From Natrarchaeobaculum aegyptiacum (GTDB taxonomy: Archaea > Halobacteriota > Halobacteria > Halobacteriales > Natrialbaceae), in assembly GCF_002156705.1 (NCBI RefSeq), contig NZ_CP019893.1:3472001-3536000 (forward strand): a DNA stretch of 64,000 nt, read 5' to 3'. This document shows positions 37,981 to 46,528 of this stretch, one piece after another. Both the position numbers and the translations under genes were made by a program. The first letter of the stretch is position 1. The number at the start of each line of letters is the position of its first letter. Below the pieces are notes generated by a model. It was not told the origin of the DNA. It was given only the letters and a program-made list of their open reading frames with translations, and did no database searches.

Positions 37981-39735
37981 ATGGTCTCCGAGGTAGCTCT
38001 TTCGCCCGATCTCGCCGTCATCCTCCTCTGTGCGACGGCCGTTGGCTTCCTCGCGAAACAGACCGGCCAGCCGACGATCATCGCCTACATCGTCACCGGT
38101 GTCGTAATCGGGCCCGCTGCTCTCGGGATCGTGGAAGTCAGTGAACTCACCGAGTTGCTCTCGGAACTCGGCCTCGCATTCCTGTTGTTCTTGCTCGGGA
38201 TCAAGATGCGCCTCGACGAGGTCGAGCACGTCCTCGCACCGATCGTCAAGATCTCGATCCCGCAGATGGCCGCCGTCGCAGTGACCGGGATCGTCCTCTC
38301 GCTCGCCCTCGGATTCGACATCTGGGCCGCCATCATCATCGGTCTCGCGCTCATGTACAGCTCGACGGCGGTCGTCATCAAGATGCTGACCGACAAGGAC
38401 GAGGCGACGTCCTTGCACGGCAAAATCGACGTCGGCGTGTTGCTCGTCCAGGACATCGTCGTCGTCATCTTGCTCGCCGTGCTCGCTGCCGGCCAGCCCG
38501 ACGACCTCGCCGAAGTTGTGACCACCCTCGGCGTCGTCCTCGTGCTGGTCGCGATCATCACCGTCGCCGCCATCGGTGCCTCTCGGACCGTCTTGCCCGT
38601 CGTCTTCCGTCGAATCGCCGACAACAAGGACGTCTTCTTCCTGCTGGCCATTTCGTGGGCGTTCCTCTTCGTCTTCGTCTCTGACAACGTCAACCTCTTT
38701 CTCGCCCCACTCGGCATCGAAGCCTACCTCTCGATCGAGATGGGGGCGTTCCTCGCCGGTCTCGCCATCGCTCAGCTCCCCTACAGCAAGGAACTACAGG
38801 ACCGTGTCAACCCATTGACTGACCTGTTCGTGATGATCTTCTTCGTCTCGGTCGCGCTCGACCTCGATGCAACCCAGCTCTTTGCCCACACCTGGGAGGC
38901 GATCGCCGCAGCACTGATCCTGATGCCTGCGAAGTTCGTCATCTTCTTCCTGTTGATCGACTGGCAGGGATTCGACCTCGAGACGACGTTCCTCGGGAGC
39001 ATCAACATGATGCAGATCAGCGAGTTTGGTATCATCGTCACCGCCGTCGCCGTCGAGGGTGGGTTCGTCGAACCGGAAGTACTCGGCTTCATCACGCTCA
39101 TCGCGCTGTTCACGATGAGCGTCTCCGTGTACTTCATCGAGTACAACCACCAGCTGTTCAAACGCGTCGAGCCCTACCTCTCTCGCTGGGAGGGTGACGA
39201 CGACTTCGAGGGCGGAAAACGTGAGTACCGTGACCACGCGGTCGTCATCGGTTACGACGAGGTGACCCGGAACGCGGTCCCCCTCCTTGCCGACCACTAC
39301 GAGGACGTCGTCGTCGTCGACCGGACCGTCTCTCACGTCGAAACGCTCGAGGACGAGGGCTACGACGCGGTGTACGGTGACTTCCGGAACTACACGATCC
39401 GCAAGGACGTCGCGCTCAAAAAGGCCGATTTCGTCCTCTCGTCGTCGGTCGAGCCCGACGTGAACAAAGCGCTGCTCAGGGAGGCCGGGGAAGACGCCAC
39501 GGTCTTCGTCGAGGCCGAACACGTCGACGACGCACGCGAACTCTACGACCGCGGTGCACACTGCGTGATCATGACCACCCACCTCGCTGGCGACCGACTG
39601 GCAGACTACCTCCGGGCGTACTTCGAGGACGAACCGGCACTCGAGGAGGCGATCGAACTCGACGTCGAACAGCTCGGCAGTACGGATCCGTTCCCGGCGA
39701 CGCCGGAACGCATGGGAGGTGCCCTCGATGACTGA
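37981..39735 (+). CDS. CPA2 cation:proton antiporter with altered RCK domain (pair A, first gene)
   Basis: The 584-aa protein has a CPA2-type membrane part of about 12-13 helices (residues 1-~395) and a C-terminal RCK_N-like domain. The transport helix has the Gln-Asp motif (GVLLVQDIVVV), as in the KefB/KefC line of K+/H+ antiporters. In the RCK the Rossmann loop reads IGYDEVT instead of G-x-G-x-x-G, so nucleotide binding is probably weakened or changed. The last eight bases (ATGACTGA) overlap the start of the next gene. The neighbour has an intact RCK, and the two may form one heteromeric transporter. Confidence 0.85.
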   Translation: MVSEVALSPDLAVILLCATAVGFLAKQTGQPTIIAYIVTGVVIGPAALGIVEVSELTELLSELGLAFLLFLLGIKMRLDEVEHVLAPIVKISIPQMAAVAVTGIVLSLALGFDIWAAIIIGLALMYSSTAVVIKMLTDKDEATSLHGKIDVGVLLVQDIVVVILLAVLAAGQPDDLAEVVTTLGVVLVLVAIITVAAIGASRTVLPVVFRRIADNKDVFFLLAISWAFLFVFVSDNVNLFLAPLGIEAYLSIEMGAFLAGLAIAQLPYSKELQDRVNPLTDLFVMIFFVSVALDLDATQLFAHTWEAIAAALILMPAKFVIFFLLIDWQGFDLETTFLGSINMMQISEFGIIVTAVAVEGGFVEPEVLGFITLIALFTMSVSVYFIEYNHQLFKRVEPYLSRWEGDDDFEGGKREYRDHAVVIGYDEVTRNAVPLLADHYEDVVVVDRTVSHVETLEDEGYDAVYGDFRNYTIRKDVALKKADFVLSSSVEPDVNKALLREAGEDATVFVEAEHVDDARELYDRGAHCVIMTTHLAGDRLADYLRAYFEDEPALEEAIELDVEQLGSTDPFPATPERMGGALDD

Positions 39736-41392
39736 TCTTCTCACGACGGTCTCGATCCTGTTCATCGTGCTCGGGCCGTTCCTGTTCGTGGCCAACCGAT
39801 ACCGGCTGCCGACGGTGCCGGCGCTGATCGTCGCGGGTGTCGTCGCCGGCCTCTTCGTCGACGAAAGTCTCACCCTCGAGCTCGCCCAGTACGGTATCGC
39901 ACTACTCGTGTTCACGTTCGGCGTCAGGGTCGAGTTTACCGGCGTTCGGACGGTGCTCGTCGACAGCGAAGTCGTTGCGCTCGGCCAGATCCTCGTCGTC
40001 GGGAGTCTCGGGTTCGTGTTCGGACTCTGGCTCGGCATTCCCCAGTCGGAGGCGATCTACCTCGGTGTCGCCGCGGCGTTCTCCTCGACGATCGTGGGAA
40101 CGGCGCTGATGCAGACCGAGATTCGACGGGAGCTCGTTCGCGGTCGGCTGGCAGAGTCGATCCACTTCGTCCAGGACATCGTCGCAGTGGCGTTCATCCT
40201 GCTGATGGGCGCAGGTGTACTCGGCCTCGAGGCGATCGGAACCCAGCTCGCCGCCGGTGTCGGGCTCGTCGCCGCCGCGTACCTCGTCAACCGGTACCTC
40301 TTCGACGTGATCGGACGACTGGCCGGTGGGTCATCAGAACTCATGATCGTCGGCGTCGTCTCGGTGCTCGTCGTCTTCGTCGGTGCGGCCGAGCTCGCTG
40401 GCGTCTCGGTCGTGGTCGGCGCGTTCGCTGCCGGACTCGCCGTTCGCCACGACCCCGTCGAGTACCTCGGCCTGTTCAACGGGCTCCAGTCGGTCCGGGA
40501 CTTCTTCGTCGCTATCTTCTTCGTGACGATCGGCGCGCTGGTGGCCGCCCCGACCATCGAAAAACTGGTCATCGTCTCCGGGATCGTGATCCTGACCGTC
40601 GTCGTCAAACCGGTGGTCACGACCGCGATCTTGCTATACAAAGGATACGATCCACGAACCGCGACCCTGACCAGCCTGAGCACCGATCAGGTCAGCGAGT
40701 TCGCACTCATCATCGCGATCGAAGCGCTCGTCATCGGCCTGATCACCCAGTCGGTGTTCGACGCGATCATCTTCGCCGCCGCCATTACGATGATCACCTC
40801 GAGTCTCACCCAGCGCTACGACGAGGCGATCTATCGCTCGCTCGCCGATCGCAGCGTGTTCCCGGTCCGGACCGGACGACTCGAGGAGTGGAGCAACGTC
40901 CCAGACGACGTCTCCGACCACGTGATCATCGCTGGATTCGGCCGACAGGGCCACCAGCTGGCCCAAACCTGTCGTGAAATCGATCAGCCGTTCGTCGTGA
41001 TCGAGAACGACCCGACGGTCCGGAAAGATCTAACGAACGAGTGCGACGCCTACGTCTTCGGCGACGCGATGGAACGGTCGACCTGGGAGCGAGCGAACGT
41101 CGAGGACGCTCGAGTGGTCGTCTCGACGATCGACTCCGAACTCGTCTCGAAACGGCTCCTCTCGTTCGACTTCGAGGTCGACCTCACCCTCCGGGCCAGC
41201 GAGGAAGACACCGCCCTCGAGTTGCTCGAGGCCGGGGCGCTGTACGTGAGCGTCTCCGAACTCCTCGCGGGAGATCAGCTGGTCAAACACGTTCGTGGAC
41301 TGCTCGAGGGCGACCAGACGCCCGATGAACTTCGGGCTGAACGACGGGAGGCACTCGACGAGTACGTGACGTTCCATCCAGCAGACGACTGA
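39728..41392 (+). CDS. CPA2 cation:proton antiporter with intact RCK domain (pair A, second gene)
   Basis: The 554-aa partner of the preceding gene overlaps it by 8 bases, starting at the ATG inside the stop region. The membrane part has the Gln-Asp motif in IHFVQDIVAVAF. The C-terminal RCK_N domain has a canonical GFGRQG loop (DHVIIAGFGRQGHQL), then VVIENDP, so NAD(H) binding is likely. KefC-type antiporters are gated through such domains. The tight overlap and shared architecture indicate translational coupling and a stoichiometric complex. Confidence 0.85.
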   Translation: MTDLLTTVSILFIVLGPFLFVANRYRLPTVPALIVAGVVAGLFVDESLTLELAQYGIALLVFTFGVRVEFTGVRTVLVDSEVVALGQILVVGSLGFVFGLWLGIPQSEAIYLGVAAAFSSTIVGTALMQTEIRRELVRGRLAESIHFVQDIVAVAFILLMGAGVLGLEAIGTQLAAGVGLVAAAYLVNRYLFDVIGRLAGGSSELMIVGVVSVLVVFVGAAELAGVSVVVGAFAAGLAVRHDPVEYLGLFNGLQSVRDFFVAIFFVTIGALVAAPTIEKLVIVSGIVILTVVVKPVVTTAILLYKGYDPRTATLTSLSTDQVSEFALIIAIEALVIGLITQSVFDAIIFAAAITMITSSLTQRYDEAIYRSLADRSVFPVRTGRLEEWSNVPDDVSDHVIIAGFGRQGHQLAQTCREIDQPFVVIENDPTVRKDLTNECDAYVFGDAMERSTWERANVEDARVVVSTIDSELVSKRLLSFDFEVDLTLRASEEDTALELLEAGALYVSVSELLAGDQLVKHVRGLLEGDQTPDELRAERREALDEYVTFHPADD

Positions 41393-41597
41393 TACGGTTT
41401 CCTGTCCGTCAGTTCCGACCCACCCACGACCCGGGCGGCGGTTGCGCCGGGACATCGGTACAGGAATCCGTATGGGAATTTCACCGTCGCCTGTCGTTCT
41501 GAGAAGCCGATCACCGCGTTGCTTGCACTGGAATCCTGCAACACGCTGAAGGCCGACGGCCGAGTGATTCGGGTACCGTCCCGTCGGTCGTCGGCAG

Positions 41598-43355
41598 ATG
41601 TCTGAAATCGCACTCGCTGCGGACTTCGCGCTCATCGTCGTGGTCGCGACAGCGATCGGGCTGGTCGCCCGCCAGACCGGGCAACCGACGATTATCGCCT
41701 ACATCCTGACGGGGATTCTCCTCGGACCGGTCGTCTTCGACGTCGTCACCGACGAGGGACTCGTCGACCTGCTCTCGGAACTGGGCTTTGCGTTCTTGCT
41801 GTTCTTGCTCGGACTCAAGATGCGCTTCGAGGACATCCGCGAGATCCTCCCGGCGGTGACCAACGTCGCGTTCGGACAGACCGTCCTCCAGACGGCACTC
41901 GCCTTCCTCGTCGCCTGGGCATTCGGCTTTCAGACGACCGAAATCCTCGTCATCGCGCTGGCGACCGTCTTCGGTGCCACGCCGATCATCGTCAAGATCC
42001 TGACCGACAAGGACGAGATCACGAACCTCCCGGGGAAGATCGACGTCGGCGTCCTCATCGTTCAGGACATCTACCTCGTGGTCGTCCTCGCGCTGTTCGC
42101 CGCCGACGACCTCAGTGGCGGGGCCGAGATCGCCTCCACGCTCGCCGTCATCGTCGTCATGATGTCCTTTATCGGCATCTTCTCGCTGCTCTCTTCCCGA
42201 TACGTCCTTCCAGAACTGTTTCGCCGCGTCGCCGACAACAAGGACGTCTTCCTCATCGTCGCGATCGGCTGGGCGTTCCTGTTCATCGCAATCGCCGAGG
42301 GGACTGATCTGGATCCGAAAGTCGGGGCCTTCCTCGCGGGCATCAGCCTCGCCCAGCTCCCCTACAGCAAGGAACTCGAGGACCGGATCACGCCGATCAC
42401 CGACTTCTTCATCCTCATCTTCTTCGCGAGTATCGGCCTCCAGATCGAGGGGCTCTCGAGCCTGCTGGCCTACTGGTGGCAGGCGATCGTCGCCTCGATC
42501 GTCCTGATGATCGGGAACTTCTGGATCATGTTCTACCTGATCGACCGCGAAGGGTTCGCCGTCGAGACCTCCTTCCTCGGCTCGATCAACATGATTCAGG
42601 TCAGTGAGTTCTCGCTGATCGTCGGCGCGCTGGCGATCGATCAGGGCTACATCGGTTCCGACATTCTCGGCTATCTGAGCCTGATGGCGCTGTTCACGAT
42701 GAGCATCTCGACGTACGTGATCACCTACAATCACTGGCTCTACGCCCAGGCAGAGCCGTGGTTCGAACGATTCGACTCGCGAGAGAAACAGGACGCAGAC
42801 CTCGGCGGGTACGAGAGACACGCCGTCGCGATCGGCTACGACGAGATCACCGAACGTGCCCTCCCGCTACTCGCTGAGCGCTACGACGACGTCGTCGTGA
42901 TCGACCGCCGGACTGACCACCTCGAGGCGCTCGAGGCCGCCGGGGATTACGAGTACGTCTTCGGTGACTTCCGCCACGAGGAAGTGCGAAAGGAGGCAGC
43001 GCTCGGGGACGCCGCGTTCGTCCTCAGTTCGACGGTCGAACGCGAGGTAAACGACGCGCTGCTCGCCGAAGTCGACGACGACGCGACGGTCTTCGTCGAG
43101 GCAGAGCGAATCGACCACGCCCGGGCACTCTACGACGCCGGAGCGACCTACGTGATCATGAGCACCCACCTCGCGGCCGAAAAGATGAGCGAGTACGTCG
43201 ACCTGTACGTAACCGATCCCGACGCCTTCGAGACGGCGATCGAGAGAGACGCAGCCAGCCTCGAGTCGGCTCGAACGGGCCGGTCGCTTCCGACGGAATC
43301 GGGTGTCGACGTCGGTACCGACGATCGATGGACGGGGGGTGACGACCGTGCCTGA
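41598..43355 (+). CDS. CPA2 cation:proton antiporter with altered RCK domain (pair B, first gene)
   Basis: A 585-aa protein, close to the first gene of pair A over the whole length. The transport motif is Gln-Asp (GVLIVQDIYLVV). The C-terminal RCK-like domain again carries a changed loop, IGYDEIT, at the same place as IGYDEVT in the pair A protein, so the loss of the glycines is conserved rather than random. The stop overlaps the next GTG start by 8 bases (GTGCCTGA). Confidence 0.85.
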   Translation: MSEIALAADFALIVVVATAIGLVARQTGQPTIIAYILTGILLGPVVFDVVTDEGLVDLLSELGFAFLLFLLGLKMRFEDIREILPAVTNVAFGQTVLQTALAFLVAWAFGFQTTEILVIALATVFGATPIIVKILTDKDEITNLPGKIDVGVLIVQDIYLVVVLALFAADDLSGGAEIASTLAVIVVMMSFIGIFSLLSSRYVLPELFRRVADNKDVFLIVAIGWAFLFIAIAEGTDLDPKVGAFLAGISLAQLPYSKELEDRITPITDFFILIFFASIGLQIEGLSSLLAYWWQAIVASIVLMIGNFWIMFYLIDREGFAVETSFLGSINMIQVSEFSLIVGALAIDQGYIGSDILGYLSLMALFTMSISTYVITYNHWLYAQAEPWFERFDSREKQDADLGGYERHAVAIGYDEITERALPLLAERYDDVVVIDRRTDHLEALEAAGDYEYVFGDFRHEEVRKEAALGDAAFVLSSTVEREVNDALLAEVDDDATVFVEAERIDHARALYDAGATYVIMSTHLAAEKMSEYVDLYVTDPDAFETAIERDAASLESARTGRSLPTESGVDVGTDDRWTGGDDRA

Positions 43356-45042
43356 GGCGTTGATCATCGCGCTGGCGGTCGTCTTCGTGACCGCTGCGAT
43401 CCTCTCGCTGGTCGCGAACCAGCTCGGCTTCTCGCCGATTCCGTTCTACATCATCGCCGGGCTGATCGCCGGCCGGTTCGTCACCGAAGCGGAGATCCTG
43501 TTGCTCGCCCAGTGGGGGATCGCCTTCCTCGTGTTCGCCTTCGCTATCCGCGTCGACTTCGGCGACATCGAGTCGGTGCTCCGGGACGCCGAGGTCGCTG
43601 CACTCACCCAGCTCGCCGTGGTCGCTCCCGTCGCGCTGGCGATCGGCTACCTGTTCGGAACCACCTTCGGGTTCGAGGAACCGGTCCGCAACGCCGTCTA
43701 CTTCAGCGCGGCCGTCGTCCTGAGTTCGTCGCTGGTCGGTAGCGTCCTCCTCGGCGAGGAGATCAGGGAGAACCTGGTCCACGGCCGGCTGGCCGCCTCG
43801 ATCCACCTCGTCGACGACGTCGTGGCCATCGTCGCACTGTTGATCTTGAGCGTCGAGGTCGTCACCGCCGACGCGGTCGCCGCCCAGATCGGGTACGCGG
43901 TCTTGCTCGTCGCGGCCGGACTGGTGATCTATCGACACGGGTTTCCGCTGCTCGTCCGACTGGCCGACGGCGACAGCGAACTCGTGCTCGTCGGGAGTAT
44001 CTCGATCCTCATCGCGTTCATCGCCGCAGCCGAGTACGTCGGCCTCTCGATCGTCGTCGGCGCGTTCGCAGCCGGCATCGCCATCCGCAGCGACGGGACT
44101 CAGGCACTCGAGGTCCAGAACGGGATCAGTTCGATCACCGACTTCTTCGTCGCCATCTTCTTCGTGACCGTCGGCGCGCTCGTCGCGATCCCCTCGCTCG
44201 AGGTGCTCGTCATGGCGCTGACGCTCACCGTCCTCGTCCTCGCGTTGAATCCGCTCGTCCACGTCCTCTCGTTCGTCTACGAGGGCTACGACGCCCGGAC
44301 GGCGTTTCTCGCCGGCTCGAGTCTGAACCAGGTCAGCGAGTTCGCGCTGATCATCGCCATCCAGGCGCTCCTGATGGGGACGATCGCTCCGCCGCTGTTC
44401 GACGCGATCATCCTCGCGGCCGCAGCAACGATGCTGCTCACGTTCGTGACCCGGAAGATCGAAGACACCGTCTACGAGACCGTCGTCGCCCGACTCTTCC
44501 GGCGGCGACGAACGCGCAAGGTCGACGAACGGAGTCAGGTCGACGACCTCACAGACCACGTGATCGTCGTCGGATACGGCCGCATCGGCCGGCAGGTCGT
44601 CGAACGACTCGAGGAACGCGATCGCCCCTACGTCGTAATAGAGAACGACCCGATCCTCTGGGAGGAACTCGACGCGGAGTGTCAGAACTACGTGCTGGGT
44701 GACGCGCTCTCGGCGTACCCCTGGCAGAAGGCACAGGCCGAGGACGCTGCCCTGATCTGTTCGACGATCGATCACCGCCCCGTCTCGACGGCGATCCTCG
44801 AGAGCGACCTGCCGGCCGACGTCCTCCTGCGAGCCGCGTCGGCAAACGAGGCGACCGCGTTGCTCGAGGCCGGCGCGACCCACGTCGCCGTCCCTGACGC
44901 GCTCGTGGGCGAACAACTGGTCGAAACGGTCGAGAAGCTCTTCGCAGACGAACTGGCCGCGGAACAACTCCAGGAGAATCACCTCGATTACCTCGAGCGA
45001 CTCGAACGCTACGGATTTGCGACCCGTGACGCTCGTCTGTGA
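43348..45042 (+). CDS. CPA2 cation:proton antiporter with intact RCK domain and Asp-Asp motif (pair B, second gene)
   Basis: The 564-aa protein starts at the GTG overlapping the previous stop. The transport helix reads SIHLVDDVVAIVA with Asp156-Asp157. Two adjacent aspartates are the mark of electrogenic CPA2 members such as NapA/NhaA-like Na+/H+ antiporters, unlike the Gln-Asp of the other three genes here. The RCK_N domain has an intact loop (DHVIIVVGYGRIG-like, GYGRIG) followed by VVIENDP. The ion may be Na+ rather than K+; this is inferred. Confidence 0.83.
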   Translation: MPEALIIALAVVFVTAAILSLVANQLGFSPIPFYIIAGLIAGRFVTEAEILLLAQWGIAFLVFAFAIRVDFGDIESVLRDAEVAALTQLAVVAPVALAIGYLFGTTFGFEEPVRNAVYFSAAVVLSSSLVGSVLLGEEIRENLVHGRLAASIHLVDDVVAIVALLILSVEVVTADAVAAQIGYAVLLVAAGLVIYRHGFPLLVRLADGDSELVLVGSISILIAFIAAAEYVGLSIVVGAFAAGIAIRSDGTQALEVQNGISSITDFFVAIFFVTVGALVAIPSLEVLVMALTLTVLVLALNPLVHVLSFVYEGYDARTAFLAGSSLNQVSEFALIIAIQALLMGTIAPPLFDAIILAAAATMLLTFVTRKIEDTVYETVVARLFRRRRTRKVDERSQVDDLTDHVIVVGYGRIGRQVVERLEERDRPYVVIENDPILWEELDAECQNYVLGDALSAYPWQKAQAEDAALICSTIDHRPVSTAILESDLPADVLLRAASANEATALLEAGATHVAVPDALVGEQLVETVEKLFADELAAEQLQENHLDYLERLERYGFATRDARL

Positions 45043-45125
45043 CCGACGGTCGTGGGGCTGTCTGCACCCACGCGATCGGTCCTGAACCCGAGACGCGCCC
45101 AAACGCATTTCGGACTCCCAGCCGA

Positions 45126-45329
45126 ATGACCGCCATGTTCGAGTCGATCCAGCCGCTCGAGGTCGGCCGGAATCTCGTGGTCTACGCGATTGGCGTCGCC
45201 ATCCTGGTCGTCGCCGCGCTCGGTCTCGCCGACGCGATCGATCTCTCGACCCAGATTGCAATTCCGCTGTTTGCACTCGGTCTGATTCTCGTCATCGTCG
45301 TTCACGAAGTGTTCGACGGCCCGTTCTGA
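45126..45329 (+). CDS. Small two-helix membrane protein
   Basis: A 67-aa ORF from the ATG at 45126 has two hydrophobic helices (LVVYAIGVAILVVAALGLA and IPLFALGLILVIVVH) around a short polar loop. It follows the antiporter pair by 83 bases on the same strand. The function is unknown; an accessory subunit is possible. A start at 45135 is an alternative. Confidence 0.55.
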   Translation: MTAMFESIQPLEVGRNLVVYAIGVAILVVAALGLADAIDLSTQIAIPLFALGLILVIVVHEVFDGPF

Positions 45330-45390
45330 AGGTTCGATTGATCCTTCGTACCGCGTGAGCGTCCTGACCGTCGTCGAGTGCGCCCAGCCC

Positions 45391-46050
45391 TCAGTCGATC
45401 GTCACCTCGAGCTCGAGCAGCCCGAGGTAGGAGGGAGCGTTGCCGCCGCTGGTTCGGAACGAGGTGGGCGTCGAGTCGACGAACTGGTAGAACTCGGACT
45501 GCGTCTGGGGGAGGTGGACCGTCCCGTCTTCGGATTGCAGGTACGCCGGTGCGTTCGTGGACTGAATGCGTTCGACCTGCTCGTCCCAGCTTTCGCCGGT
45601 GTGCAGGAAGATACCGAACGAAAAACGGCCGGCGACGACGGCCTCGTCTTTCGACGGGAAGTGCTCTTCTTCCTCGATGCGATACTCTTCGTCGCTCAAC
45701 CAGGCCAGCGCAGCCAGTCCCCGGGTCCGCAGGAGGTAGACGTCCCACGAGAGCGTGTCGTCGAACTTCGCCCACGTGTTTCGCGGCCCGACGGTATCGA
45801 CCTCGACGCTCCAGGCCGGCCGTCCACGCGCACCAGCGGGCTCGTGGACGAACGTCGCGTTGTAGCCCGGCACCCGAATCCCACGGTCGTGATAGACGAC
45901 GCCGTCGGCTTCGACGCCGAAGTCGGCCTGCTCGTTCAGATCGGAGAGCAACTCGAGGACCGGGACGGCACCGGTCTCCTCGAGCTGGTCGATAAAGTCG
46001 GGGAGGCGGGTCGCGTCCTGCCACCCGCGCCTGTCTGTCGGTGCGCTCAC
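45391..46050 (-). CDS. Conserved haloarchaeal protein, unknown function
   Basis: The 219-aa cytosolic protein has a mostly beta-stranded middle (GVVYHDRGIRVPGYNATF), a YLLRTRGLAALAWL helix, and an acidic C-terminus. No catalytic motif is recognised. The GTG at 46050 is chosen because upstream residues are basic and unlike halophilic sequence. It is convergent with the small membrane protein. Confidence 0.65.
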   Translation of the reverse strand: MSAPTDRRGWQDATRLPDFIDQLEETGAVPVLELLSDLNEQADFGVEADGVVYHDRGIRVPGYNATFVHEPAGARGRPAWSVEVDTVGPRNTWAKFDDTLSWDVYLLRTRGLAALAWLSDEEYRIEEEEHFPSKDEAVVAGRFSFGIFLHTGESWDEQVERIQSTNAPAYLQSEDGTVHLPQTQSEFYQFVDSTPTSFRTSGGNAPSYLGLLELEVTID

Positions 46051-46171
46051 GGGTGACGACCTCCGTGGCCGTGGTTCATACCACACAGGTGGGTGACGAC
46101 GCGGATTATGTGTTGCGACTCTCTTGCTAGTCGACGGCCGATCTGGTAAGCGTTTGCTCGATTCGGATGAT

Positions 46172-46437
46172 ACCACCACGAAAGCCCCCGACTCGTTCGA
46201 CCATCCGCGACTCGCTGCGCGCTTCGCTGCAGTGCTTACGTCGTCGGGGATGGTCGAGCGGGTCGCCCCCTTTCATTCCCACCCGTGTCTCCAGGCCGGT
46301 CAAGCCGCAGTCGGGTGGGAATGAAAGGGGCTGCCAGCGTCCGGAAAGACGGGCGACGAAAGCACTGGAGGGAGCGAAGCGACCGAAGGGCGCAGCGAGC
46401 CCATCGACCGGACGCTGGCAGGGGCTTTCGTGGTGGT
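46172..46437. repeat. Nested inverted-repeat element (MITE-like)
   Basis: An outer perfect 17-bp inverted repeat (ACCACCACGAAAGCCCC at 46172-46188, complement at 46421-46437) encloses an inner perfect 19-bp one (CCCCTTTCATTCCCACCCG at 46267-46285, complement at 46312-46330). Between them are further imperfectly complementary blocks (CGCTGCGCGCTTCGC-like and GCGAAGCGACCGAAGGGCGCAG-like). The 266-bp stretch can fold into one long hairpin. It is not coding; I consider it a non-autonomous mobile element or a haloarchaeal intergenic repeat. 46051-46171 and 46438-46528 show nothing else. Confidence 0.6.
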
Positions 46438-46528
46438 TACACCCCCGCCAGAACAGACGCCGTCGAATTCACGCACAGAGACGACTCGGAGCGACACGTC
46501 TTTTTGACAGGGCCGGGCACTGATTGGT

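Noticed and set aside
43156-45276. 706-codon minus-strand frame opposite antiporter pair B
   Set aside because: It is antisense to two well-defined transporters and its translation is Arg/Asp/Gly-rich without domains.
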